64,000 bases of DNA from Chaetorhynchus papuensis. Taxonomy: Eukaryota; Chordata; Aves; Passeriformes; Rhipiduridae. The translations under genes and the position numbers were made by a program. The stretch spans positions 435,228-499,227 of the forward strand of contig VWYX01000616.1 of assembly GCA_013396525.1 (NCBI GenBank), in the 5' to 3' direction. Position 1 is the first letter of the stretch. Every line of letters begins with the position of its first letter. Positions 25,108-37,563 of the stretch are shown piece by piece. Below the pieces are notes generated by a model that did not search any database, was not told where the DNA came from, and worked only from the letters and a program-made list of their open reading frames with translations.

Positions 25108-25195
25108 TCCTTCTTTCCTTCCTTCTTTCCTTCTTTCCTTCCTTCTTTCCTTCTTTTTTTCTTTCTCTTTCTTTCTTCCTTTCTTCCTTTCTTCT
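25039..25195. repeat. (CTTT)n microsatellite with a decayed, higher-order end
   Basis: Pure CTTT units run from 25039 to about 25108. They then give way to mixed CTTT/CCTT units. Within these, a 20 bp block beginning TTCTTTCCTTCC occurs twice in perfect tandem (25111-25130 and 25131-25150). The tract ends in CTTTCTTCTCAG at about 25187-25197, which resembles a strong 3' splice site. The + strand is pyrimidine, opposite to the GGAA tract 310 bp upstream. Confidence 0.97.
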
Positions 25196-28100
25196 CAGCA
25201 GTCCAGCTTCTAGAATTAGTTTATTTGATGATTATTTTATATGATGAGTTAAACAATTCAAGAAATTAAAATAAGTTTTTCTCCAGAATTTCAATTTAAA
25301 TCAAAAAAGCTTGTGGATAGTTTAGTCCAGAAGAACTGTTATTCTATCTAACCTTTATGAAGTATGTCTTTGTTGTTTTCTCATTTGGGGCATTTGATCT
25401 CTGTTGTTTTCAAGTAAAGGCTTGAATTTTCACCTTGGTGAATTTGTCCCATTTTGTCTAATATTAGGAGATTTAACATGAAGAAAACCATTCTCAGATA
25501 CTGACAAATACAAAATTTACATTTAGTTCAGTAGTCATGTTTAATTCAAGCTCCAGTCAGTAGGAGAACAATGTTCCATCAAAAAATGCAGCACAGAAGT
25601 GTTTGCTGTTCTCTATATTTTTCACAAACCCTGTAAAGAAAGTCCTCTGAAGGATCTGAATTTCTGTCCTGCTAAGAACATAAAGTGCTGATGAGTCACT
25701 GCAAAGCTTTTACAAACTTATATGAACATGTCTGATGTGGGATTTGAGTTGGGGATGCATAGGCACAGGCGCACTCAAAGCATATCCTGGAGTTTCTGGC
25801 TGCAGTATAGTTGCAAGGATCTTAAAACAACTTTCCTTGGGGCTGCCAAGGGTTCCATCAGGCAGAAACATTTGCAGTCACTGAAAAAAAGAAAAACCCA
25901 CTGAAAGCCATGCCACTTCAAGCACTCAGTGTTTTGGAGTTTGCCTCATTTTTATGTCTACTGAAGAATCATAGTAATACCAGTGCATACAGATTCCACC
26001 TCAGCTGCAAAACTTGCCCATGACACAGGGGGAAAGAGGTGAGAAGCTTTTGGCCCCATGAGCACCTTCACAGCTCCCCACAGGAAAGTGATGCTCCAGT
26101 GCCGCCTCGTGGCTTCCTCCTCCACAGAGAGGGGTCATCCCAGCAAGATATGGTGCCACTGCTACCTTGTGTTTGCTTTGTGTATTGAACTATTCTTTTC
26201 AATTTTTTTTTTTAAATATCATAAGCACAGAGCTCCAGAAATGAGTTTGTGAGTGGAGTTAGTGTTTGGATCTGATGAACAGCTCTGTCCCAGTCAGTGC
26301 TGCAGCTCACTGTGCTGCATTTGGTGCCCTTGGATGGGATTAGGTGGCTTGCCTGGAGAGACCCACCATGAGATGGTCAGTAGAGTAAGTGCAAACACAT
26401 GTCCTCAGCCTTCCTTTCTCCTCTCTAGCCAGAGAACCTTACCCAGAGCTGCCAGCAGCTACTTTCATTTGCTCAGGACTGATCCTTCTGTTAGGAACAG
26501 GCATCTGCAAATTCCATAAGAAGAGGGAGAGGCAAAAAAAGACACCTCTTGCACATAAATGGAGGATACCACCTTCCACAGTCATGCTGAAGTGTCATAA
26601 TGAAGCCTCAGCACTAATGGGGACAGGCAGCCAGAACAGCCACTCCTGCTCTCTCCTTAGACGTGGCCATATTATAGAACCATATTTTTTTTACAGTCTC
26701 CTCACAAACCACATAATTTTCCATATTTAGCTGGAACTGTGGCAGCACACAACACCTCACACAGACCCTGCTAGCTTAGGATAGCCCAGGGTAGAGTAGC
26801 TCCACCATGGGACACTCTGCTGGGAATGGGGAGAGAAAGAGACACATACCTTCCTTTGCAGAGGACTAACATGTTGAACTCAGGACAAGGATCATCTTCA
26901 ATCCTCTAAAGCTTTCCTTTCCTGAACTGGGACTGAATGAAGATTTCTGAGCATTTCAAACTGTGTGAGGCTTTGTCCTACTTCATTTCTACTTTCCCAG
27001 GTACTTGGCAGAGCAACTCAAAGTACCCATACTCCCAGTACAAACCCAGGAAATAAAAAACATTTCAGAAGAAAAGGACAAAAGGTCAGACTTGATGTTA
27101 TGCAGACTAAAGGGAACTTATTAAAGAGAAACCTGAAAGGTGGTAGGTGCCTTATCCCTGGAAACAAACATTGTAAATTTTGAACTGTTTGTGTATGTTG
27201 TGTCATTATGTGTGTTATAACCAGCCCTTTTTAAAATGAACTTGGAAAAACCATCACTCTTTGATAACGTGTGTTGGGAAGAAGAGTTTGAGAAAAACTG
27301 CTGCCATAAGCGCTTTCAGGAATTTAATTGCCTACTCTGGCAGTCAATCTAAAGGCTTGATTTAATTTCTTGCATTTTGACAAGGTTATAATTAGCTTTA
27401 AACTTTTGAAGATCTGCAAAGCTGAGGTAAGCAAGTTGTTTGTAGCTGGGACCACAGTTTTGCTGGGTATCTCATTCCAAATCCTCCCAAGGACCTTGCC
27501 TATACAGTGTCTTATGCTAATTTTTCCTGTGATAAAAATAAATTACAAAGGCCTAGAATCAACTAGTCACTAAAACATCTGGGTTTTCCTTTCCAGCCTT
27601 CAACTTTGAAAAGTGTCCTTCTAACTTTCAGTACATATATCTATGCCAAGATATAGCTTGATTTTAGCTCCAAAGATGATAAAAACTGTCCTTCTCCTTT
27701 ACTATTCACCAGCATCTGTAACCCGTTTGTCTAGCCCCAAACTCCCCACATGTATTTTGGAGCTATGAATTTCGGTACAACTCATTCCCTGCTGTCTCAG
27801 ACAGAATCTAGGACATGGAATTTGCTTAAAACTGAAGTGGATGTGTTTTATGTCAATATGTTTACACATCAAACAAAACTGAAATGCTACCTTACCTTGG
27901 AAATATATTCCAACTCAATTTACCAGGGAAATGTCAAGGGTAAATATCACAGCCCAGCCTCTGCACAAATGTACTTTATTCCTTCTGTGACGTGTTTGAG
28001 ACTGAGCATTCTTTTGGGAAATGGTATTTCTGGATACACTCGGGGTCTAGAAATTATGCTTCTTGTTAAGTGGTAATTTATTTCTGCTATTCATCTTTGC

Positions 28101-29402
28101 ATTTCCCTTACAGTAGGATGTACAATGGAATGGTCTTCTCTGTGGTAACATTAGAAAAAGAAATCTGCTAAGAGAGTTTAAAAAGTACATTTTAACAAAA
28201 ATTATCAATGTGATGATATTAACATGAACTGTAACTGAAGAGATTAAAAAGGCATAAATTTCTTCCTCTCTCTTTCTGGTTTTCGTGTATTTTTATTGTT
28301 TGGTTACTTTGCCACCATTTTAAAATGACACTTCTGTCAGAGACCTTTCTCCAAGCAACATTTAAGAACCCACTCTGTCATCCTAATCACAATAATTTCT
28401 AATCCTCTAAGTATCCTGAAACAGTGTGCTAGGATTATTCATGACGTTCCAGGGTGAAAAAGCAGAATAAAAGTATCAAAACTCTTATGAGTTTCTCTTT
28501 GTGTTAACCCTGATGCTTCTAAACACTGTGAGTGAGGAATCTTCTTTTATTTCGTATCTTGGCAATATGAAAGAGGATGCTGAGAAGAACACTACTTTGG
28601 GACTTACATACTTCTGTAACTTTATGTCACAACATTAAATTTATTTTGATGAGGGGGAGTTACGTGTTCCTGTCTGCCTAAAACAAATGGAAAAAGACAT
28701 GAAAGGCAGCAAATTTTAAAGCATTAGGCATTTTTATAGCTAATGAGTTCACCCTATTAAACTGGGAAATATAATTTATTACATTAGAAAAGATAAACAC
28801 AGCTGCTTTATTAAAAAAAAAAAAGATTATTTTAGTCCACATTAATCAGTTATAAAACCGAGCCATATTAGTTAAAGGTAGATAGAAATGTTTATTTCCC
28901 CTCAGAGTTTCCCTGAAGAATTTCCTCCAAAGTTTTTGGCAGAGCAGACACATAAACTCACACAGGCACATAACATGCTCTAGTATAGTAGATTCCATGC
29001 TGTTGCAATTCCTTGTGAATGGCATGAAGAAATTTCAATACACTGGCTGTATTGTTAAGGCAGGAGATACCTTTAGTTGCTGAAAACAGAGTCCTGGAGT
29101 TTTACCCTCTCATCAAAGCAGTGTGTGCAGCTGTTTTTTGAGCAGAGAGTATTGCACAATGCCATTCAGTGTATGTTATAGTCTGTTAAAGACCTACAGT
29201 GCTGGCAATTCTTGACTTTCAATGTCTCCTTCTATTCCCCCATAGCAGGGACCAAGGGGAAACACAGAAAGACAGCTGCCTGCTACTGGCTTTTACCTCA
29301 AACAAACTGAGAGGGGTTACATAATCACACAGTCACCTTTACTTCCACCTCACAGAAGGGAGAGACATTTGTTTCCTAGGTACTGCCGTTATCCCCAGAT
29401 AG

Positions 29403-29484
29403 GAAAAAAAATTTTCAGAAAAAATAGAAAACAAACAAAACCCCTAAAAAATCGAAAACAATACAAAACAAAATAATCAAAACC
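29403..29484. repeat. A-rich low-complexity tract
   Basis: About 80 bp dominated by A, with interspersed C, as AAAACAAAC-type words. It is not a clean poly(A) tail and no retrocopy is visible upstream of it. Confidence 0.8.
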
Positions 29485-30195
29485 ACCTACCTTTCTTGTA
29501 GACTATATAAGGGAGTGAAAGACAGAACAAAAGCATAAGGAATGGGGCATTGCTCTGGGTTAGATTTTGTCCTTCATTTAGAGTCTGAAGAATCAACTCT
29601 CAATTTTTCTGTGGGATAAACAAGTGTTAAGTAAAAATTTTAAACTACTACCCAGGACATCATCCTTTTGGCTTGATGTGACATGTTACATTGAAAAAAG
29701 ATACTGCTTTGAATTCGGATAAAGGATACAGAAAAATATTTTTCATTTAACCGTCTATCAGCTTTTGCTTCATTCTATATTTCATAATTTATTTTTCCCT
29801 CTGGAATATTATTTTCTTCATAAGGAAGGCAATTCATTCTTCACCTGGACAAATAAAATTGCATGCGTATGTATGCACTCAAGGTTTTTATATCACTAAA
29901 TGAGCCATTGCACATTTTTCAAACAACTCAATTAACATGTTTTCTTTATTAAATTTCCTTTTTTAAGAAAAAAATTGCTTCATAAGTCTGATACCTGTAC
30001 ACCACTTGCTTATGGTGAGGGATTTCAACATAAACAAAAAGTGACTCTAATATTTCATCCTTCAGTTTCATCTCTCCCCTCGATAATTTTGCATCAAAGT
30101 GCAAATAAAATCTCTCTGCTCTTCGCCACAAACTCAAATACCACATATTCTTTTGGCCTAATCACATTGCTTATTCTTTTAAAACAGAATATTTA

Positions 30196-30305
30196 CATCA
30201 TATGATGCTTGTTAATCTGTGAAATCATTCTTCTGTTTTACTGCACACTTCTGTAAATTGTTGTCTGTATGCATTTCTAGAAGAGTAAGAAGCATCATAT
30301 GATGC
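30196..30305. repeat. Palindrome CATCATATGATG occurring twice, 97 bp apart
   Basis: CATCATATGATG is a perfect palindrome at 30196-30207. It recurs at 30293-30304, where it grows to the 14 bp palindrome GCATCATATGATGC (30292-30305). Flanking sequence is otherwise not duplicated, so this is not simply a local duplication. Confidence 0.85.
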
Positions 30306-33300
30306 ATGTCTCTTTCATAACTGCCTAAAGAGAGAACTGGATGCAAAGGTACAGCATGGGCAGAGCTATAAATGTCACCCAGCTCGTTTAACCTGGCATT
30401 GTTAAGACTGTTAGCACTGTTGTCTAAATATGTCCTCTAGCTAATCTCCCCACATCTTGTTCCACGTCTCAAAACAGATCAAGGACTTTAGGTTAAGCTA
30501 AGAAAACATCCAACCTTTTCTTCCAGGCTCAGCATTTCCCACCCAACAGTGCCCACACTTTCTGAGATCTGGAATAGGTATAATTCACTCAATTTGACGT
30601 ATTTCATTGATTTTGCAGGCATATGCTCCATTTTTTAGGTGCACCACAGCTTGAGATACAGACCTCCATCACACTGTGTGTTGCAAGACATGGCACAAAT
30701 GGAGGTTGGTGCTGTCAAGGAATGAACATTTTACGTACCTTTCAGAACAGCTAATGCACTCTTAAGAAAACTTACAGGTGTTCCATTCATGATGTTTCAC
30801 TCCTAGGAAGGATTCTCCTGCAACTTGAATTTTAAAATTGAACGAACCCATTTAGGTTTAATTCATTGATTAAGTAAGTCCTCAGTGGGAGCACTTTTTT
30901 TGAAGTTTCCATTGATTTCTACATTTGGATTTCTAGTAACCGTGCAATTTAAGTTCTGCATGTTCTGTGAAGATGTACATTTTGGTTAAAAAAAATTAAA
31001 AGAAAACTAATAACTGTACCATGTTTCTCATTTGCTACCTGGCCTCTATGACTCTCACAGACACATTGGTTTCTCTACATTTTATCCAAAGGAAATAAAA
31101 ATAGATGTAGTCTCTCACAGGCATGAATCAGTGCAGAGCCTCCTCCAAAGTCTAGGCAGGATGACACACAAGATCCACAGTGTATGTCACCTCCGTCTGC
31201 AGAGACACAGAAATAACAGCTTTGGTAGAGAGCCAAGACAGCTACTCACCAAGAAAAACCTGACAATTCTATTGTTTCGTTGTTTTCTCACTTCTTTTCT
31301 TCAACCCCCACGTTTCACTGTGTCTTGTGATTCCCAAGACTATTAAGCACTGAGACTGGGGATTACTGTGTTTTTGCTACATTTGTACAATAAATTCTTC
31401 TGTAAAAGAAAGTGTTTGAAGTGTCTTAGTCTATTTTAACAAGGAAGAACATGAACAAGATGTACCATAACTGAAGCACCAGAAAGTACACATGCTTCCT
31501 CCAGAAAGAACAGCTGTTTTACCATCTATGCAACTCCTGTGATATGGGGCACCACACAACTTAGGGAAACATTTTCTTGAGGTGACATCCAAACCCTGTG
31601 ATTTTAAATCTGAAATACTTTGCTTGAATGGGTGTTTCCTTCATAGCAGACCACCATTAGAGGACTTCCCTGCCACGTATTATTCTGAAGGTTTGGCTTA
31701 AGCATGGTCTATCCCTTTCGAGCTGACACATGAATATTCATGCTTCTTAAAGGAGGCAATCCACACTACCAGTCTTCCAAAACACATTTCTCAGACTGGC
31801 TCTCAGGAGTAGTGCTCCATGGGGTGGTAGAGACTGAGCTGTAACATGGCACTTGGTCTCTACCAAGCTGGGAGAACGTTCCAGCTTCCTGCTATCACCT
31901 GTCTCCAGCTGATCCATGTACCAGCAGTGCTGGCTGGAGTTTGCCTATTCTGCATTCGGAAATAACACACAGCTCTGGTGACACCCCCTGCCAGCCGTGC
32001 CCTCCCCACCCCAGCACTCCCAGAAAAGGGCACAAAATCACAGGGCGAGAAGCTTGCTCTCCTCCAAATGACAGATAAAGAAGTGCATGAGCATTGCACT
32101 GAATAGTGGGAGGTTTCTTTTCTTTTGTTGTTTCTTTTTTAACCTGGCAAAGAATGGTTAACACATGGAAATTAGCTGTGTAGTTCAGGCACTCATGGAG
32201 CATTATAGACAGTTCAGACATTGAAAAATTCAAAACATATTCGAGGCATTTACTAGGACTATTTTTAAGAAATACATGTTTCCCCTATCTAGGGTTTAAT
32301 CAGTGGTTTAAGCAGTCACAGATTTTCAATGGGAGTTGACCTTAGTTTTAATTTTGCATCTTTCAATTCTTTCTTTGTAAAGCAAGATGTCTTTTGCCAT
32401 ATGTTAAGGTTTTTCCTCCGTGCCATTGTTTCCCTTGACATTTACCTGCTCAACACATCTTGAAAGCTCTCTGGAGAGGGACTGGCTTGCTTAGGGGTGT
32501 TTAGAGCTCTCACAATAAGTCCTTTCCCTAGGTTAGGTAAGGTTCTGCTTCATTGCCACTGCCATTCGCAGATGGGTTCATAACGGTACACTGGAACAAT
32601 TTCAGGATACCTAAGGAAACAAAACTATGAATTTTATTGGCTAAATTATTTTGCATGGGCATTTGAGTCATCCATGCAGAAGGGATTAAAAAGAAATGCA
32701 AGAAAGGGATAGAGCAGAGAGCTGGGGGAAGGGAGTGCTATTGTGGCTGCTCTGTAAGATGTTGTTGCTTGGGAATGTGAGACTCGGTTCTTCCACTCTT
32801 TTGATTCTGGGAGTCACACTTTGTCATACCTCTGCTTACTATTGTCCTTCCTAGTCTTGGCACTGCAGATATCTGTTGCCAAACTGATGTCTTATTCTGT
32901 AATACCTCAGCAAAAGTCGGCAGTTGTAGAACTGACTCTGACAATGATCTGTTAAATGTCTGGCAGCCCATAAGGGATTGTTCTGCTTTGGAAGGCATAA
33001 TTAATACTACTTCAAATGTGTGGGAGGTTTTTCACCTTCATGAATATATTATGACATATTTTCACATTCAAACTCATATTATCAGTTTCTGTGGTGATGT
33101 TTCCGTCAAGTATTTCCCATCAGATCACATGCAAAATAAGTAATTACCTTTTACAGGTATTACAGCACCCTTTTTAATTCCCCTCCTTTCACCACACTTG
33201 ACAATGTTCTCACTTTTTCCCTATCATGACAATCTTCCAATGAAGCTCTGAAACTAGACTACATAAAATAAACAAGTCATTCAATACAGAATAAATGTCA

Positions 33301-33924
33301 CAGTATTTATAAGAGTATTAGTCTGTACCAGCCTCTGTCTACAGAGTTTTCCTCTGCTTCCTATCCTCAATTTCATATATTTGCCTTGCTTAAGCTTTTA
33401 GGGTCCCAATCCTGATCTGAAAGAACAATATATTGTCAAATCAGTGAGATCTCATCTTTACAGTTAATTATACATACAGACATTTATGGATTTTCTACTC
33501 CTGAAATAGTGTGGGAAGCATGTGGCAGTGGTGAAAACATAGAAATAGTCTAAATAGAGAAAAAAGGTAAGGATTAAAAACTCATAGAGTGCAATAAAGG
33601 CAATTAATTAGGTTGGTTCTTCAACATGAAGAAAGGTTTTCAAGACTGACAAAATATGGGGAAGTAACAGCCAAGTATTCATTTCATAAGTTCTTTGCCT
33701 TTTTAAATCATTCAGTGAATATATTCTAATGAAAACAGAGAACCAAAAATCACACTTTTCAAAGACCTTAACTTAGTACTCATATTGCAAGTAAATCAGA
33801 GAGACATAAAATGTTTTGCAGAATGTGACAAGGATTTTCCTGAATCTTTGGCAGATGTTCATCCCTGTTGCCAGTTTTAGGTCTATAAAGTCTAACAGAA
33901 AAATCCCATGCCTGTCTTTTGTAG

Positions 33925-34017
33925 TTACAAGGGTTTTAATTCATCCAACTTCGTGAAGAACTGTGCTAGAAGAGAGAGTGCAGGAGAGCACCAAGGCTTG
34001 TATGATACCTCAGCAAG
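33925..34017 (+). other. Candidate 93-bp internal exon
   Basis: A branch-point-like TCTAACA lies about 30 nt upstream. CATGCCTGTCTTTTGTAG ends at 33924 as the acceptor, and AAG|GTAAGTGA at 34018 is a near-perfect donor. The enclosed 93 bp is phase-symmetric. One frame, starting at the second base, is fully open for 30 codons and reads YKGFNSSNF at its start and EHQGLYDTSA at its end. The first frame has a stop after four codons. I recognise no family. The donor sits 27 bp upstream of a solo LTR. It could be a coding exon, a lncRNA exon or a pseudo-exon. Confidence 0.3.
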
Positions 34018-34044
34018 GTAAGTGAAGATCACAGAAGAAAATGG

Positions 34045-34477
34045 TGCCTTAGGTTTTAACTTTTATATTTTTCAAATTCTGTACTGCTTTGTGCGTAACT
34101 CTGAAGTTTCTTGTAGCCTGTTAACTTCTGCTCTCTTGTGCTGGGTAGACATAACAAAGCCTCTCTGGGCCTGCTCTTCAAGGACACCCAGACACTCCTA
34201 GGCCCAAAAAGTGTAAACCAAAGAGCCTCTAAGAGGGGCAAGCTGAGGGGAATTACATCATTAAACTGAAGCTTTAATTGGAGAATTAACCCTGATATGC
34301 AAATGAACCAAACCTATAAAAGTGTGAAGAACTTGTGACCTGTGGTCCATCTTGGGGTCCATCTTGGCAGCAGCCTCTGGCTCCCCAGGGTGTACCTTTG
34401 AAGGCCTTCCAAATAAATTATTAATTTATTTCCCTTACTGCTGCCCAGTCTCTGTTTCTAGGAGGCCTCTTAAGGCA
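34045..34477 (+). mobile_element. Solo LTR of an endogenous retrovirus-type element
   Basis: The 433 bp segment has LTR architecture in order. It is bounded by a 7 bp inverted repeat, TGCCTTA at the left end and TAAGGCA at the right, giving the TG...CA ends. It holds an octamer ATGCAAAT (34297-34304), a TATA box CTATAAAAG (34314-34322), and an AATAAA polyadenylation signal (34412-34417) about 95 bp further on. A T/C-rich stretch then leads to the right end. No primer-binding site follows, no second LTR or gag/pol/env remnant was seen nearby, and a clean target duplication could not be identified. It is therefore most likely a solo LTR left by recombination. The exact left edge is uncertain. 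Confidence 0.6.
34344..34367 (+). repeat. 12-bp tandem duplication inside the LTR
   Basis: GGTCCATCTTGG occurs twice back to back (34344-34355 and 34356-34367), starting about 20 bp downstream of the TATA box. This is near the expected start of the transcribed R region. Confidence 0.85.
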
Positions 34478-36572
34478 GCAAAACCTGTCAGTGTACTGTG
34501 TCAGAGTGAGTGTGGTGACTTGGCTTTGGGTTCTATGCCCATGCTTTTTTGTCTGTGCCTGCCTCTTCGCATTTACCTTATCCCACAACTATTAGCAAAC
34601 CTAGGCTCATCACAACTGAGATCTGAGCACTGCCCCTTCCCTGTCAGTCAAAGCTAACCTCAGTCCTGTTCTTATCCTAAAGGTAACAGGTCCATTGAAT
34701 TCTACTGCTGTATGCTACTGACCCAATCCAATCTACCCTGAGACCTGCTTTATAATAATCCAATGTAATCCTCAAAAAAACCAACCCCTCTTCCAAATTC
34801 CTGTTCTCCTGCTCATGTGATTGCTAATCTAAAATCCAAGAATGTTTCTGCTGTCAGTCAAACCTCTGTACTGTTTGAAGTGCTTTCTGTTCTGACCTGC
34901 CTGTGAGATTAGTCCTGGACTAGAAAGGAATTAACTCCTTGGCAAGCGGTAGTTATATGGTGGTACTGGAGTAAAGTCATACCAAGGAGGGGAGACTTTG
35001 TCTCTGGAGTATTTCTGGAGGAGTATGAATTAACTTTAGGCTACTTGCTTCTGTAGAAAATTGTGTATTGCTCTTTTGACACATTAAACAAAAGCACAAA
35101 TACATTTATATTTAGAACTTAGTGAAGCGGTTGGGTGTCACTGGTGAGTACTTCTCTCACTACTGTGTTTTGAGCAGTTCCTGAACTCCACTGCAAAACA
35201 GAAGTTGTCTCTCACAGCCCACTGAAACTACTCTGACAAGAATCTCTACAGGTAGTTCTGCAGCAAGGTCAGAACTCAGCTCCATCCATAGCAGCTATGA
35301 CAGCTAGAGTGACAAACATATTTTATGGCATCAAGTAAGTCTTCCCTCACTCTCAGTGACACATTTCTCCCTTTGACTCCCCAAAAGCTTCGACCACCTC
35401 TGCCCCTCTTTGAGGGGGCTCCAATCTTAATTACCTGTTTCCACCTTATTTCTGCTCATCTCATTCAAAAAATTAGTTCAAATATTATCTCTATGATGCT
35501 TACCTTAGACTGACTTTTTTTACTCCAGATTTGCCTTCTCACACGTCAAGTAAAATATTATTTTTCTGACACCTTCTCATGCTTTTGAAGGGAATTCAGA
35601 AGGCAGTAGAAAAATGTGGAATTTCATGGCATTTGTTTTCTGTTTCTTAAAGTCTGTGAGTCTTCTTGTGTGACATGGGATTGTTGGGTTCATCATGTCA
35701 TCCCATGGCATCCCCAGCTCCAGCTTTGGCACAGTCCCAGCATTGCTCAGGTACCTTTAAGAGAATGAGGAAGCTGAGGAGGGCAGGCAGGAAGCAAGGG
35801 TGCTTATCAGATAAAATCAGTGCATACCTGAACAGGAGGCCTTCTTTAAATATATCACACAGTACAGCAGTTATTCCTTTCTAAATGAAAACTCGTGTTC
35901 AAACTGGACAGATTTGTATGATATATATCTGTCCTTTCATTTTACTGAATATGTATTTCAGTTTAAATATTAAAATATATTCTTAATTTTCTAATCTGTT
36001 ATGTTTTATAGTTTAACATAAATGATGATGCCCAGAATTTCAGGGTCTCCTTTGAGATATATACAAGTTACAGGCTTTCTCTGGCTTGATGACCTGCATT
36101 TAAAATGCTGCATTTAAAGTTTTCTCTCTCTTATGCCTATCTCTATTAATACTAAATTAATAATATCTGTTACTAATAATAATATAATTTGACATTTAAA
36201 TATTTTTCTCTATTATTAGCATGCTCCTCCCTTTGCTGAAAATTGTAATTGACTCAATGATTTCAACAGAGACTGAGCTGTTTTTTCTGGTAGTATATTC
36301 ATTACAAATGGTTAATTACTCTCAGTATAGTCACAAAAAAGTCAGGCAGAAGCAGACCTGGCTGAGGGAGAAGTACAGGAAAGACTTTTACTACTGCTTT
36401 GTGGTGTTGATGTAGAGGAGCACGTAGATAATTTATTTTCTTTCTGTTAGATGTCTTCATTTACGACCACACATTTCTTAGCATGCTCAAATCTCACAAT
36501 CTGATTGCCTGCCTTATCACTCCATCACCACCTCCTTCCTGCTGCACCACTGTGCTGAACCTTGATCTGTAG

Positions 36573-36638
36573 AGATTAGATCACCCTAGGGAAAGGGGCA
36601 AAGGGTAGTTTGGTCTCCCGGTCCTTTTGATCTAATCT
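36573..36638. repeat. 11-bp perfect inverted repeat, 44-bp loop
   Basis: AGATTAGATCA (36573-36583) is the exact reverse complement of TGATCTAATCT (36628-36638). The loop is G-rich on the left (AGGGAAAGGGGCAAAGGG) and has CCCGGTCC on the right. No transposon is recognised around it. Confidence 0.8.
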
Positions 36639-37508
36639 TTTCTTCGCAGACTTTCAGGCGGATTACGAGAAAATGTAGAGTCTGCTACTATTTTGGTGAC
36701 TTTGCTGTACTTTATATATGTTCTTTCCTCCAACAGAAGACTATGTAAATGATACCTTCTGGAATGTGAAACAGTATTATTGGATTGCAACTGATGGTAT
36801 GAAACTAGAAGGTAATCAGCTAAATAAATGATAGATAAATGTTGTGGAAGCTAAATAATTTGTTAAACTGATGACAAAACTACAAGGGCGGTACTGTAGA
36901 TTCTGAATATAGTCAAAAGATGCTAGCATGACTGAGGACTTTAAATGCAACAAAATTGCTATAAAAGAATTGTACAGATAATAAAAAGCTTTTTATTTCT
37001 CTGCCTTATGCCTAATATTGCCATCCATTCAGACACCTGTTATTCCCTTCTGGCTACCATGGCACAGACTTTGATGTCCAGACGTACTGAATGAAAGCAA
37101 TGTAGTTACCATCAGTAGTGGCAAATACTTTGAGGTAACACTTTTGCCCAAACCTGCACAAAACCATAACAGAGCAGCAGAAAAGTAGGTTGATTAAAAA
37201 CCAACATTCTTTAATGTTGTTAATGTCTTTAGTGTAATTAAAGTCTTTAAAGTTGTCTGTGACTCTTTGGATTCCAATTGTATGTAAGACGGAAAAAATA
37301 GGCTTGGCCATTCTGAATGACTTTTAAATAGGCATTGTGGGTCCTATCTATAAACATTTATGTAAGTGTAGAGATGTTTCCTTGATTTAAAGGGAAATAA
37401 TACTGAAGTCTGACTGGTAGAGCAGAAGTATATGCAGTTTTCTTACTTCCCTGGAACAACATATTTAAATTTTTCCAAATTTTATTCACCAAAAAGACAG
37501 TTTTACTC

Positions 37509-37563
37509 TTTTTTTTTTTTTTTAAATTGCTACTAGGGTTACAAATACGCAAAAAAAAAAAAA
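37509..37563. repeat. T15 and A13 runs facing each other
   Basis: A run of 15 T (37509-37523) and a run of 13 A (37551-37563) are separated by 27 bp. The two could pair as a 13 bp A:T foldback. Homopolymer length is prone to sequencing error. Confidence 0.85.

Larger units (their letters stand above)
25196..33924. other. Unique non-coding sequence
   Basis: No gene or clear interspersed repeat in nearly 9 kb. GC-richer patches occur at about 26040-26480 and 31880-32080 without recognisable coding content. The stretch also holds an A-rich run and a duplicated palindrome, listed separately. Frames reach 113 codons at most and look random. Confidence 0.6.

Noticed and set aside
24999..25244. 81-codon phenylalanine/serine/leucine frame
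   Set aside because: Direct translation of the CTTT microsatellite.
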